From Arion vulgaris (Eukaryota > Mollusca > Gastropoda > Stylommatophora > Arionidae): a DNA stretch of 64,000 nt. Positions 21,276-32,359 of the stretch are shown one piece after another (position 1 is the first letter of the stretch; each line of letters begins with the position of its first letter). Location: NCBI GenBank assembly GCA_020796225.1, contig CM036753.1, forward strand, positions 7,435,001-7,499,000, written 5' to 3'. Made by a program: the position numbers and the translations under genes. Below the pieces are notes generated by a model. The model did no database searches, had not been told where the DNA came from, and worked only from the letters and a program-made list of their open reading frames with translations.

Positions 21276-23542
21276 CAATACAAGATGCCCGAGCCTACAG
21301 AGGAGCAGATGTTGGCAGCGATCACAATCTCTGCATTGCCAAAATAAAAATAAAACTCAAGTCACTATATAAACCACCTAGAAGCAAGAAAATAAACTCA
21401 CAGTCCCTACTGGTAAAATAACAACAACTCACATTTAACACAGAGGTACGAAATACCTACACGAACAAAGAAAACAAAACGGTAAATGTGAACACAAAGA
21501 ACAACATAGAAGAAAATTGGGACTTTCTCAAAAACACGCTGATAAATGCTGCAAAAACACAGTAGGGTATGTCCAAAGACAGAAGAAAAAGTGGCTAAAC
21601 GATAACACCTGGGCAAAAATTCAAGAAAGGAAACAAGCAAAACTAACTCTTCTATCCACGAAAGACAAGCTTGCATACGATACCAAGAAACAAAAATACA
21701 CCATGTTAGATAAAGAGGTGAAGTCAAGAACACGAAAAGATAAACAAAACTTTATTCACAATCTAGCCACCGATGCGGAAACAGCTGCAAAAACTGGGAA
21801 CAACAAGACCGTATTCCACATTATGAAGCAACTATGCAAACATACTCCTACACCAAATAAACCCATCAAAGACAATCAAGGTAGGATACTGCTGTCAGAA
21901 GAACAACAAAAACAACGATGGGCAGAACATTTTAAAGAAATACTAAATAGACCGCAACCAGAGATTGTTCCCAACCTAGATGAAGAAATCACCATGCCCA
22001 CACTAGAAGCTTCCTGCGAGCCATTCACACTGGAAGAGTTGAAATCTGCCATTAAAAAATTGAGAAACAACAAAGCGGTTGGTGATGATAACATCTCTGG
22101 AGAAATGCTCAAAGCAGCAGATGATAACAACTTACAACATATACTCCAACTTATGAATGAAATCTGGCAAAATGAATCCCCACCACAACAGTGGAAAGAT
22201 GGTATTATTTTTAAATTACCTAAAAAAGATTTGTCTGATTGTAATAACTGGCGTGGGATCACCCTACTGTCAGTGCCAGGAAAACTTTTTGTAGCATGTT
22301 ACTCGAGAGACTGAAAAAGTCTATAGATGAAAGGCTAAGAGAAGAACAAGCAGGGTTTAGACCAAAACGAGCATGCATAGATCACATCTTCACACTAAGA
22401 GTAATCATTGAAGAGTCGTAGAATTTCAATCGAATTTAATCATCAACTTTGTTGATTTTCAGAAAGCGTTTGACAGTATTCACCGTCCTACGCTTTGGAA
22501 ACTACTCAAAAACTACGGTTTCCTACTAAATTCATCAACATCATAAAATCCTTCTACAGTGAATCGCGCTGCAGTGTAAGAACAGATTTCGGTAACTCTG
22601 ACTGGTTCCAGTGGAAACAGGAGTGAAACAAGGCTGCGTCTTAATGCTCTTTGGAATAGCAATTGACTGGGTCATGCGAAAATGCACCAATAACGCAAAT
22701 ATGGGCATCAAGTGGGTTGATAAAATTTTAGAAGACCTTGATTTTGCCGACGATATAGCCCTTTGAGTTCATCACATCAAGATATTCAAATGAAAACAAA
22801 CCTTCTCCAAAATATCTCAGGACAAATTGGTCTCCAAATAAACACCACAAAAACAAAAATTGTTGACCTTACCAGCAGTCCAGAAAATATTCAACTAAAA
22901 ACTACACTCTTGAAAAAGTCAAAAGTTTTACATACCTAGGGAGTATGATGTCATCTACGGGGATACAGCGCCAGAAATTCCACACAGAATCGCATTGGCA
23001 TCAAGTGCTTTTAACAAATTGTCAAATATATGGAAGTCCAATTCACTCAGCAAGCACTTAAAATTAAAGATCTTTAACTCTTGTGTGATTCCAATATTAA
23101 CTTATGGATGCGAGAGTTGGAAAGCAACAAAAGCTCTAGAAAGAAAATTAGATAACTTTGAGAATAAATGTCTTAGAAGAATACTGAACCTCAAATGGTC
23201 AGATTTCCGACCCAATACACAAATAAGACAAGAGACCAAGCAAGAAAATGTATCAAATTTTATAAGAAGGCGCCGCTGGAACTACATCGGCCACACACTT
23301 AGAATGGATGAGAGAAGACTCCCTTACCAATCCCTCATATGGACACCAGAGGGAAAAAAAAAACGAGGAAGACCAAGAGAGACTCTGCGTAGAACCATCA
23401 CCAGAGAAGGCTCAACGATGGGCCTAGTAAACATCAAAGACTTAAAACAAATAGCAACGAACCGCGAGACATGGAGAGCTATGACCTCTGCCCTATGCGC
23501 CGCCCACAGGCCCAAGAGGAAAGACTAACTAACACCCATCAT
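21265..23542 (+). mobile_element. 5'-truncated LINE inserted in the CATC array, 11-bp TSD
   Basis: ACACCCATCAT at 21265-21275 and again at 23532-23542 flanks a 2256-bp insert. The 56-bp array unit stops at this point on the left and resumes at the same point on the right, so this is a target duplication inside a satellite unit. The insert begins inside the endonuclease domain and ends with GACTAACTA. Confidence 0.85.
21290..23527 (+). pseudogene. Non-LTR retrotransposon ORF2 (endonuclease end, reverse transcriptase)
   Basis: Frames broken by several stops and frameshifts give, in order: RGADVGSDHNL, the S-D-H end of an apurinic-type endonuclease; KLRNNKAVGDDNISGEMLK (RT motif 0/1); NWRGITLL (motif 2); EEQAGFRPKRACIDHIFTLR (motif 3); FVDFQKAFDS, with the first catalytic Asp, near 22450; GVKQGC near 22625; DFADDIAL, the catalytic D-D pair, near 22740; then YGCESW and RRRRWNYIGHTLRMDERRLP and a K/R-rich GRPRETLRR tail. 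This ORF2 reverse-transcribes LINE RNA at a nicked target. It is dead here. The clade is not certain without a tree; the C-terminus is closest to family L6 in this window. Confidence 0.88.
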
Positions 23543-24230
23543 TCCATTCCCCCATCCATCGACCCATACATCAATATACTCATTCGTACACCCATCAATC
23601 CATTCCCCCATCCATCGACCCATACATCAATATACTCATTCGTACACCCATCAATCCATTCCCCCATCCATCGACCCATACATCAATCTACCTATTCGTA
23701 CACCCATCAATCCATTCCCCCATCCATCGACCCATACATCAATATACCCATTCGTACACCCATCAATCCATTCCCCCATCCATCGACCCATAGATACATC
23801 GACACATACTTCGACCCAGACATTTATCAACTCATCCATTCACCCATCCATTCATTCATGCATTCACCCATCCATACATCCATCCATTGACACATAGATC
23901 CATGAAATCATCCATTTACCCATCCATCCATTCAACTATTCGTCCATCGACCCATATATACACACTTTCATTGATCAATACACCCATCCATCCATCTACC
24001 AATACATTCATCTATCGACCCAATCATCTATTGACCCACACATACATACATCCATCGATCGACATATCCATCCATCAACTCATTCAGCCATCCATCGAAA
24101 CATTGACCCATACATCAACCCATACATACATCCATGCATCCATCCACCCATATATACATACATCGATCGACCCATATATCCATCCATCTAATCATCCATT
24201 CATCTATCCATATATCCACTTGTCTATCGG
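23532..24230. repeat. CATC-rich array, right part, decaying toward an exon
   Basis: Four 56-bp units as on the left of the LINE are followed by increasingly irregular CCATCCAT/CATACAT runs. The array ends about 5 nt before the splice acceptor of the first Ig exon, so its CAT-rich strand forms the region upstream of that AG. Confidence 0.92.
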
Positions 24231-24235
24231 TTTAG

Positions 24236-24317
24236 TTTGTGAAGGATTACGCAGTGTTACAGTGCCAGATGTTTATGCAGCAACAGGGAGTGACGCTATC
24301 ATCAAGTGTTACATTCG
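24236..24317 (+). CDS. Ig-superfamily gene, exon 1 of 13 visible
   Basis: This is the first visible exon of a divergent immunoglobulin-superfamily gene. It starts in phase 1 after TTTAG ending at 24235 and stops in phase 2 at GTCAGT. Its peptide contains CEGLRSVTVPDVYAATGSDA followed by IIKCYI: the A and B strands of an Ig domain with the B-strand cysteine. The matching F-strand cysteine (R-Y-D-C) is supplied by exon 4, about 63 residues later, a normal Ig spacing. The 13 exons together (1464 nt, 488 codons) keep one frame across all 12 junctions. No signal peptide or transmembrane segment is in the visible exons, so the gene extends beyond them on both sides. Extracellular adhesion or recognition is the usual role of such proteins, but I cannot name this one. 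Confidence 0.6.
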
Positions 24318-24484
24318 GTCAGTGTGAACAACAGTTATTGTCATAAACTTATATAAATACCGTTGTAGAAGATTAAGTAGGGAGCAGGATGGAGGACTTA
24401 AAACTTTCTATAGTAGTCATGTGCATTTCATTTACTTTTCAGTAACTATATCAACCCGTTACTTTTCATTAAATATTCGTTATA

Positions 24485-25025
24485 ATAATAATAAAGCCCA
24501 TAACCCGTTATGGTCGTAGGAGTGTCACTGCATCAGCACAAACAGCCCGCAATGAATCTCTGTCTTCAACTCCTCGGGCGAGTGTGGAGAAACTCTGTCC
24601 TGATCAGCTCTTGGTGTCAAACTAGGATTTTCTCTGCCCCCCTTTCCTTCTTTAACTCCCAACTGTTTCCTGTAGGGTAATCTTGGAGAGTGAGCCATGT
24701 CTCATCACATGTCCGAACCACGCAAGTTTACGCCTGTTCACGACTGTCAAGAGTGGCGCTTGTCGACCTGCAAGGTTTTTTATTTGATCTCTTACATAAA
24801 TATTCATCTTATGTTCTATATAACTAATACGTAGTACCCGTCTGTAACACTTATATTCGAAGGCCTGGATTCTTCGCTCCAATTCTGCATTGAGCGTCCA
24901 GCTCTCACAACCGTACAAAAGAATGGATAGCACCAGTGATCTGTAGATATTAATTTTTGCCAGAGTGCTGATTTTGCTTTTCCATATCGCGTTTAGCCGA
25001 GACATAGCAGCTGAAGACATAGCAG
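24485..25025 (-). repeat. LINE ORF2 C-terminal remnant
   Basis: The minus strand reads AAMSRLNAIWKSKISTLAKI, LYGCESWTLNAELERRIQAF, then WFGHVMRH and a short tail, ending in a TAA repeat at 24485. It is the post-RT region of a LINE, better preserved than most here, with the 5' part missing. Confidence 0.75.
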
Positions 25026-25189
25026 ATGAAATACTCGTTTATAGCATCAGTTACTTTGAACCAGTTACTTAATATTGCTGACAATTAAAACTATAACCGA
25101 CTTGTGTATAATGTGTGACACGTTTATTGACGCGTGAAATATACAGCTTCATAAATATACTGACCTCTGCTGCTGTCAAATAATTCAGA

Positions 25190-25330
25190 ATGTAGATATA
25201 TTCAAATAGGTCAATATCAAATAATTAAATAATCCAGAATGTAGATATATTCAAATAGGTCAATATCAAATAATTAAATAATCCAGAATGTAGATATATA
25301 TTCAAATAGGTCAATATCAAATAATTAAAG
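25190..25330. repeat. Tandem repeat, ~49-bp unit, 3 copies
   Basis: AATCCAGAATGTAGATATAT followed by TCAAATAGGTCAATATC is repeated three times with small length changes. Confidence 0.85.
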
Positions 25331-25359
25331 AAGACTAAAAAGGGTATAAAGCTAAAGGA

Positions 25360-25568
25360 TTGACGTCATTACATCAAATTTTACCCTCTCTATGACTCGG
25401 TTGCTCCACGGAAATGGCACGCCGCTTGCCGAAAGTATTATACAAAACACGAACTCCATAGCTCCGGCAATAATTCTAGGGGCTTCTGACAAAATGTAAT
25501 AGCGAACAGAACGACGCTGTCCGGATTCGTACCCACGTCCTTCGGAACACAAGGCAAAGGATTACCTC
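25360..25568 (-). repeat. SINE family D, head-diverged copy
   Basis: It matches the SINE at 59.39-59.59 kb: ATTACATCAAATTTTACC, GCCGAAAGTATTATACAAA, then CTGTCCGGATTCGTACCCAC (inverted B box) and GGCAAAGGATTACC (inverted A-box side). Confidence 0.7.
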
Positions 25569-25855
25569 CTTAACAGAAGAGATCCCTAAGAAGTATAGTG
25601 AGAATAGTACAACTATGGAAGAAGAGATCCCTAAGAAGTATAGTGAGAATAGAACAACTATGGAAGAAGAGATCCCTAAGAAGTATAGTGAGAATAGTAC
25701 AACTATGGAAGAAGAGATCCCTAAGAAGTATAGTGAGAATAGTACAACTATGGAAGAAGAGATCCCTAAGAAGTATAGTGAGAATAGAACAACTATGGAA
25801 GAAGAGATCCCTAAGAAGTATAGTGAGAATAGTACAACTATGGAAGAAGAATAAC
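25565..25855. repeat. Minisatellite, 45-bp unit, about 6 copies
   Basis: The unit is GAGATCCCTAAGAAGTATAG followed by TGAGAATAGTACAACTATGGAAGAA, with A/T variation in AGAACAAC/AGTACAAC. Being divisible by three, it leaves two + frames and one minus frame open. Confidence 0.95.
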
Positions 25856-26059
25856 AAAGTCACTTTTGTGTACTAATATGTCTATCTACACATCTGAAGT
25901 AGGATAAGACACGTATATATGGCAGGGGACAGTGATAATAGGGTAAGCATGCCTTCACGCAAAAATCAATAAGATTCGCCTTACGAGGCGCACTGACTAG
26001 TGGACGAACACAAGAAGAAGAATAATTAGATGTCTATCTGCATCCACGATTAGACCACT

Positions 26060-26195
26060 TTATTCAAATATAACAAAAATATAACAAAAATATTAAAAAA
26101 TAATAAAAAAATATAACAAAAATATAACAAAAATATAACAAAAATATAACAAAAATATAACAAAAATATAACAAAAATATAACAAAAATATTGAA
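26060..26195. repeat. 11-bp AT-rich tandem repeat
   Basis: About a dozen units of AAAAATATAAC. Confidence 0.93.
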
Positions 26196-26262
26196 ATTTT
26201 AAAATAAGTACTGCACATTTGCATTTCTTTTCTCATATTTAAGTAACATATGTTTATTGTAT

Positions 26263-26520
26263 TCTTTTCGTACCGTTATATGTCACGTCGAACATGAACG
26301 CAATGTCTCCATACCGCTCTATGCTGGACAACAACTCGCTCGATCTTTTCTAATAAAGTGAGTCCTATATTTTGCAGAAAAAATGCGAAAAATTTCGAAC
26401 TCATTTCATAGAAGAGATTAAACGAGTTGCCCAGGATAGAGAACGGTGTGGAGAAATTGCCCACATGTCCCATGTAACGTATAACATTACAAGAGAGATA
26501 TAATAATAATAATAAAACTA
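26263..26520 (-). repeat. LINE L6 3' end, minus copy
   Basis: The right edge AATAATAATAAT with ATAACATTACAAGAGAGATA and the GCCCAGGATAGAGAACGGTG block match the L6 3' end, rearranged. The left part repeats the same end in the opposite orientation, so two fragments abut. Confidence 0.5.
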
Positions 26521-26545
26521 ACATTCCCTAATTATGTGACTGCAG

Positions 26546-26609
26546 GTTTCATGAAGATGAACATTTCAAGCAAGAACAAATCACCTTTAAATTACAGAAC
26601 ACAGACCAG
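26546..26609 (+). CDS. Ig-superfamily gene, exon 2 of 13 visible
   Basis: It lies between TGACTGCAG ending at 26545 and the donor GTGTGTAA at 26610. It is 64 nt, phase 2 to phase 0, and adds FHEDEHFKQEQITFKLQNTD and Q. The first base completes an Arg codon with exon 1. It was found by asking for an exon that converts phase 2 to phase 0 between exons 1 and 3. The splice sites are good, but the peptide has no diagnostic motif on its own. Confidence 0.5.
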
Positions 26610-26639
26610 GTGTGTAATTTTTGACAACAGCATGGTATC

Positions 26640-27625
26640 TTGTTGAAAGTGACAACATGGTATGTGTTGAAATGTGACAACATGGTGTGTAGTTGAAATG
26701 TGACAACATGGTATGTGTTGAAATGTGACAACATGGTATGTGTTGAAATGTGACAACATGGTATGTGTAGAGATGTGACAACATGGTATGTGTAGAGATG
26801 TCACAACATGGTATGTGTAGAGATGTGACAACATGGTATTTGTAGAGATGTCACAACATGGTATGTGTTGAAATGTGACAACATGGCATGTGTTGAAATG
26901 TGACAACATGGTATGTGTTGAAATGTGACAACATGGTATGTGTTGAGATGTGACAACAGGTATGTGTAGAGATGTCACAACATGGTATGTGTTGAAATGT
27001 GACAACATGGTATGTAGTTGAAATGTGACAACATGGTATGTAGTTGAAATGTGACAACATGGTATGTGTTGAAATGTGACAACATGGTATGTAGTTGAAA
27101 TGTGACAACATGGTATGTGTTGAAATGTGACAACATGGTATGTGTTGAAATGTGACAATATTGTATGTGTTGAAATGTGACAACATGGTATGTGTTGAAA
27201 TGTGACAACATGGTATGTGTTGAAATGTGACAATATTGTATGTGTTGAAATGTGACAACATGGTATGTGTTGAAATGTGACAATATTGTATGTGTTGAAA
27301 TGTGACAACATGGTATGTGTAGAGATGTGACAACATGGTATGTGTAGAGATGTCACAACATGGTATGTAGTTGAAATGTGACAACATGGTATGTGTTGAA
27401 ATGTGACAACATGGTATGTGTAGAGATGTCACAACATGGTATGTGTAGAGATGTCACAAAATGGTATGTGTAGAGATGTCACAACATGGTATGTGTAGAG
27501 ATGTGACAACATGTTATGTGTTGAAATGTCACAACATGGTATGTGTAGAGATGTCACAACATGGTATGTGTTGAAATGTGACAACATTGTATGTGTTGAA
27601 ATGTGACAACATGGTATGTGTTATG
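26640..27625. repeat. Minisatellite, 25-bp unit, about 40 copies
   Basis: The unit is GACAACATGGTATGTGTTGA plus AATGT, with TGTAGAGATGTC and TGTAGTTGAAATG variants. It begins about 30 nt after the exon-2 donor. Long minus-strand frames (CHISTHTML repeats) are products of the periodicity. Each unit contains ATG|GTATGT, which resembles a splice donor. Confidence 0.95.
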
Positions 27626-27784
27626 TACTGGCTATTGTGAGAGCGGCAATAGCATAGTGATTAGAGCAATTGCTTCATAGGTGTAGTTGTAGACTTTGTA
27701 GTATTATTATCCTTAGATCCTTAGCAGTATTATTGGTGACAGTATGTCCAATACGGAAGTGGCGGTTTTTGTCACAATTTCATA

Positions 27785-28395
27785 ATTAAATGATGAGACA
27801 GGTCTCTCGAGATGGGATTACACCAAGTTGTCTACGCAGATTACTAAAAATAAACTGGCAGGACAACATTCCAGATACCGAAGTCCTCGTAAGAGCAAAG
27901 ATCCCAAACATCAACACCCTGTTACAGAAGATCCAAGTGAGTCGGGCCGATCACGTTTGCATCGGAAGCCCGATGCACGCATCTGAAAAACAGTTGATGT
28001 ATGGCGAGCTTGACGGGTGCAGGTTCGGCTGGTGGACAGAAAAAACGCTTTAAAGACACTCTTAAAGTGTCTCTGAAATGCTTCGATATAGACACCACGT
28101 GCTGGGAATCCCTGACACAAGATCGCATAATGTGGCGCTGTAACCACCCATAGAGGAACCCGCATAGCTGAGAATCGTTGTGCCGTTGAGGCACAATGAA
28201 AACGAGCTGCGCGAAATGACAGAACACACAACACCCACATGTCTAACCTTGATCATGTATGTCCTATTTGTAGTAGGGATTGTGCTCTTGGATTGGACTC
28301 TACAATCCCCTCCGCACACACTAGAGAGGTGCAGCAACACCTGTCTGAGGATGTTGTCATCATCGCTTGCGATGGACGGCTATTATTATTATTAC
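27785..28395 (+). repeat. LINE ORF2 C-terminal remnant (family L9)
   Basis: The frame at 27790 gives CLRRLLKINWQDNIPDTEVL, a post-RT LINE segment, then H-V-C-I-G-S-P, K-Q-L-M-Y-G-E-L and a decayed C-terminal tail, ending in GGACGGCTATTATTATT. The same family occurs at 42.8 kb, and its 3' end in reverse at 45.97 kb. Confidence 0.7.
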
Positions 28396-28479
28396 ATCCT
28401 GGGATAAAGTATCTTTTTCTTCTTCTTCTTTCCGTGGTGTCTCACCGCTGTTAGTAGGTGCTGGAGTTGTCTCTCCGTG

Positions 28480-28760
28480 ACCAAGTACAGTCTTCTTCTT
28501 CTTCTTCTTCTTTGCGTTCGTTCTTTACGATCAATTTTAATCACTCTTTGTGATATGTTTGATCTTTGCCAAGAACGTGTATACGTTGCACGTTGGTTTG
28601 GTAGGCCCTTAAACGCATAGACATCTACACGTTTAGGACACATGCATCCGATTTCAGCCAAACACCCTTAATCGCCTCTTACGACATGCGTGGCAGGTAA
28701 CAGTGGTTCTATTCTTGACACCCCAAATTTGGTAACCACTCGGATGACCAAGTTCAGTGC
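28480..28760 (-). repeat. Dispersed repeat (CPKRVDVY family)
   Basis: The minus strand encodes MAEIGCMCPKRVDVYAFKGL, the best-preserved copy in the window. The flanking block CATGCGTGGCAGGTAACAGT matches those at 2.7 and 3.85 kb. Confidence 0.6.
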
Positions 28761-29250
28761 AAAGGAATATGGTGAATCTGCTGTCGCACATCAGTAGGTT
28801 TCTCTTCTTCGTTCTATGGTGTTACCAAGGAAAAAGCGATAACCAATACAGTTTGACATCAGAGTCGTTGAAGGAGTTGCCTGAACTTTATTGTAGGCAA
28901 TGTCGACAATAATGCTATGCTTTATGGATCCCGTAACGACGTCTTGTCTAATTGTAAAATTTCCAAATTGGCGTGGGATTTTTTCCAACCCAACCGCAAA
29001 TGCTCTGATGTCGACCTAGCTTCATTTGAATACCAGAGAAACACTGGACCCAGTCTTAGTTGAGTACTAGAGAAACTATAGGAAATAAAGACTAACGTCA
29101 TATTGAGAGCGGCATCAATTGCGTACAGTTGGTCAACGAAAACACAGGTTTATTACCGTATTTTCAACTATATCACACGGTATGAAAACGTTTTTTATTT
29201 TACTATTGCTATACGTACATTAGAATAAGGCGTTTTTATTTTACTATTGC

Positions 29251-29521
29251 TATACATACATTATAAGAAAGAGAAGATGGAGATATGTTGGACACACATT
29301 GAAGAGAAATGATCAACGAATATCAAATCAGGCATTGAAGTGGGATACAAAGGGTTCAAGAAAGAGGGGTCGACCTAAGGAGACCCTGAAACGAACTTTG
29401 CTGAGAGAGGCAGGAACTATCGGTCTCAGTTCCATGGAGGAGATTGAGCGAGTTGCCCAGGATAGAGCGGTATGGAGAAATTACTTGCAGGCCCTATGTG
29501 ACGTATAACGGTACGAGAGGA

Positions 29522-29557
<36 letters not shown>

Positions 29558-29566
29558 CATACATTA
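29251..29566 (+). mobile_element. 5'-truncated LINE (family L6) with 13-bp TSD
   Basis: TATACATACATTA at 29251-29263 and 29554-29566 flanks a 290-bp insert encoding RKRRWRYVGHTLKRNDQRIS-like residues (first residues in another frame) and KGSRKRGRPKETLKRTLLRE, with a (ATT)n tail. The target itself is a short tandem repeat (TTTTATTTTACTATTGCTAT) that continues after the insert. Confidence 0.88.
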
Positions 29567-30056
29567 GAATAAGGAGGTTTTATTTTACTATTACTATACA
29601 TACATTAGAATACAGAGTTTTAAGAACCCAGGAAAGCACCGGAGCAAATGAAATGGTACCCATTGCCTAGTCCTAAATTCTAGCATTTTAAAGAACACAA
29701 CCATTTAGCTCTAAAAAAGAAACTTCACTAAATCATGTATTTCATAAACAGCGTCGTCTGTTAAACACAGAATAATCAGGTCATATTCGATCAAACAGTG
29801 TTTGCACAAACACATGCGATAAGCTTTTTGTGCTTGTATATATAAGACGAAACAACAGCATACATACACACAAACATACACATATAACATACATACACGC
29901 ATCATTCACACGTAGCTTCAAGTTTATTGTAAAACAGATATATTGTACATACATGATTACTTCAAGCTAGAAATGCAATAAATGTTGACGACAATATCTG
30001 TTCAAAAGGAGTGCCATATCACCAACTGGCTGATGTGTTTGCCTGTTTGTCTTGAG

Positions 30057-30161
30057 CGGGGAGAAACACCTGCCAATTTTTCTTGTGGATGTTTATCGCG
30101 GAAAGAACAAAACCAGTTTATTTTCTATCTCTATTTGCGAGCTTGTTCTCCAGAGCTTGAT
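30057..30161 (+). CDS. Ig-superfamily gene, exon 3 of 13 visible
   Basis: The acceptor TTGCCTGTTTGTCTTGAG ends at 30056 and the donor GTGAGT starts at 30162. The exon is 105 nt, phase 0 at both ends. Its peptide includes RGETPANFSCGCLSRKEQNQ and then FIFYLYLRACSPELD. Joined to exon 4 (R-T-R-Y-D-C) it makes an E-F strand pattern L-Y-L-R-A-C-x-x-x-x-D-x-x-x-Y-x-C, typical of an Ig domain. The two extra cysteines (S-C-G-C) are unusual. Confidence 0.55.
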
Positions 30162-30304
30162 GTGAGTATTCAAATAACAAACAGCAATTAACTCTTGGTA
30201 TACGCACACAAAAAACCACGATTTCACGCACCGTTGTTAAGAATACAATTTGTAATGGAGTGCGTTCTGGAAAATATATTATATATTTATTATTATACAT
30301 TTCT

Positions 30305-30745
30305 TATTTTAGGGGATCTTTATAGCGTAGAGGCTAGATGCTCGCCTCTCATTCCAAAGATACTCGGTTTTCACCCTCGTGAAGTCATCGGGATATTTTT
30401 CCAGAGATCCTTGATCTTAATGTAGGTGAGATCGAGTTACTAGTCCTATCGGAGACGGACGATAACACGTAGGTCTTGTGTTCAAGTTGAGCACATAAAA
30501 GACCCAAAGGCAGTTCACAATTGGGAAAAACAGGCTGGAAAGCCTCTGCCCTAGCAAAAATCATTATATATATAAAAATGAAATGTCAACACAATGTTTT
30601 CACCATCTACTAAATTACATCGGAGATCCTCGTCGGTACTACGGAGATCATGCACTGCCGTTGAGATCTTCCTGTATAAGAAAGAGATCAGAGCAAACAA
30701 GGTTAATCACCGAAATGTTGTGATGATAGTCCTATCAATCAATTA
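30305..30745 (+). repeat. tRNA-headed SINE, family C
   Basis: The head GGGGATCTTTATAGCGTAGA (A-box region) and TCGGTTTTCACCC (diverged B box) are followed by GGATATTTTTCCAGAGATCC. A 3' end with AGATCTTCCTGTATAAGAAA leads to a CAATCAATTAAT tail. Other copies are at 35.56, 35.71, 43.6, 57.2 and 62.2 kb. It starts 144 bp after Ig exon 3. Confidence 0.75.
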
Positions 30746-30802
30746 ATATATTTTAAGCACCTTCCATTATTCCATATACCAGAATGTGCAGAGTTTAAAA
30801 GA

Positions 30803-30930
30803 AATCTGATGCAAAGAAATCTGATGCAAAGAAATCTGATGCAAAGAAATCTGATGCAAAGAAATCTGATGCAAAGAAATCTGATGCAAAGAAATCTGAT
30901 GCAAAGAAATCTGATGCAAAGAAATCTGAT
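30803..30930. repeat. 15-bp tandem repeat, about 9 copies
   Basis: Units of AAATCTGATGCAAAG, identical, with both strands open because 15 is divisible by three. Confidence 0.95.
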
Positions 30931-31124
30931 GCATTCTACAAATATCAAATGGATTTTGTTAATAATTCTGTATCTGTTTATTATTTTGGTTTGTGAGGTA
31001 GCTTGTCCGAAAATTGGTACTGTGAGAATGGTTTGTGAGTTGGCTTGTCATATTGTAGAAGTTAATGCAAGTATTCCCAAGCAACATTTAATGTGTGTGT
31101 TCACATCAGATAAACACTTGATGT

Positions 31125-31245
31125 AAGTGTTTATATAAAAAACATCACTTGATGTAAGTGTTTATATAAAAACATCACATGATAAATGTTTATAACAGAC
31201 ATCCCTTGATGTGTTTATATAAAACATCATTTGATGTTGATCAGA
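31125..31245. repeat. ~30-bp repeat, about 4 copies
   Basis: Units of ACATCACTTGATGTAAGTGT and TTATATAAAA. The core ACATCACTTGATGT is nearly palindromic. Confidence 0.75.
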
Positions 31246-31394
31246 GACACATCATTTGTTTTTTTCGTGATGCGTGTCACCTATAAATAATGGGCGTACG
31301 CGTTTAAAGAACAGAAGGAATTAACAAATATATGTAGTCACTAATTGTAGCAATATACCTACATATCTCCCTACATATATTTGCAAACTTGCCT

Positions 31395-31775
31395 TCCATC
31401 ATGGGCATGCTCAGCAGTAGAAGACAGATGGCTAGGGTATGTGCGAAGAATGAACAATAGCCGCATTCCAAAACAAATGTTGTTATGTGAACTTTCGGAG
31501 GGGAAGAGGCACCAAGGCAGACCACTGCACAGATATAAAGATGTATGCAAGGCCTCAATGAATAACTTTTCTATCGGTCCCAGCAAATGGGAACAACTGG
31601 GTGATGATCGAGATATATGGAAAACAACATTACCCAAAGGTGCAGACTCTTTTGAAGAAAGACTTAGGGATGAGCTGAAAGACAAGAGAGACAAGCGAAA
31701 ACTCAGAAGTTGTCACAGTGAAACACTTGCCAATTGACCTTCTGTAAAGACGAAAAAGGCCATATATATACCTAC
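31395..31775 (+). repeat. LINE ORF2 C-terminal remnant (family L10)
   Basis: The frame at 31381-31737 gives EDRWLGYVRRMNNSRIPKQM, then ELSEGKRHQGRPLHRYKDV, a cleanly preserved LINE tail (W-x-G-x-V-x-R-M ... G-x-x-x-G-R-P). The 3' end GGCCATATATATACCTACAT is followed at once by the (ACCT)n array. Confidence 0.75.
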
Positions 31776-32100
31776 ATATTTACGTATCTACCTACATACC
31801 TATAAACCTACAAACCCACCTACCAACCCACCAACCAACCAACCCACCAACCAACCAACCAACCAACCAACCAACCAACCAACCAACCAACCAACCAACC
31901 AACCAACCAACCAACCAACCAACCAACCAACCAACCTACCTACCTACCTACCTTCCTACCTGCCAACCTGCCTGTCTACCTGCCTACCTAGCTAGCTACC
32001 TACCTACCTACCTACCTACCTTATTCCTGCATGCCTGCCTGTCTACCTGCCTACCTACCTAGCTACCTACCTAGCTACCTTCTTAATACAAATCTACCTA
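31776..32100. repeat. (AACC)n and (ACCT)n microsatellite after a LINE tail
   Basis: Roughly 110 bp of AACC units lie inside CTAC/CTGC-type repeats. It begins exactly where the L10 LINE 3' end stops (TATATACCTACATAT), so it probably grew from that tail. Confidence 0.93.
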
Positions 32101-32107
32101 CATGCAT

Positions 32108-32220
32108 ACATTATTATTATATTCCCTTAGTACCGTTATATGTTACATAGGGTCTGTAAGTAATTTCTCCACACCGCTCATCCTGGGCAACTCGTTTATC
32201 CCCTCTATTAAAATTTCTTA
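32108..32220 (-). repeat. LINE L6 3' end, short minus copy
   Basis: ATTATTATTATATTCCCTTA and GTACCGTTATATGTTACATA are the reversed L6 3' terminus. Only about 110 bp are present. Confidence 0.65.
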
Positions 32221-32359
32221 ATTTGGCTTGCTTACAAAGTTGACTCTTTACTATGACCGACTTGGAAATCTGGCCTATAATGATACTTTCTTATAAATTT
32301 GATTCCATTTCCTACTATAAAAGTGGATGTTCTATGATTTAACTACCAGTTTGCCCAAC

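Noticed and set aside
20527..21372. A 281-codon frame rich in H-P-S-I-D-P-Y
   Set aside because: It is the CATC-rich array read in frame, ending in LINE sequence.
20722..24230. CRISPR-like regular repeats
   Set aside because: Units are directly tandem without unique spacers, and the genome is eukaryotic; the same holds for the other arrays in the window.
26592..27432. Minus-strand frames of up to 254 codons with CHISTHTML-type repeats
   Set aside because: Produced by the 25-bp array; a 25-bp period cycles through all frames and no start or flanking domain supports a gene.
32240..32300. Peptide LTLYYDRLGNLAYND after a possible acceptor
   Set aside because: Tempting as an Ig exon, but no GT donor occurs before the in-frame stop, and exons 3 and 4 already join in phase.
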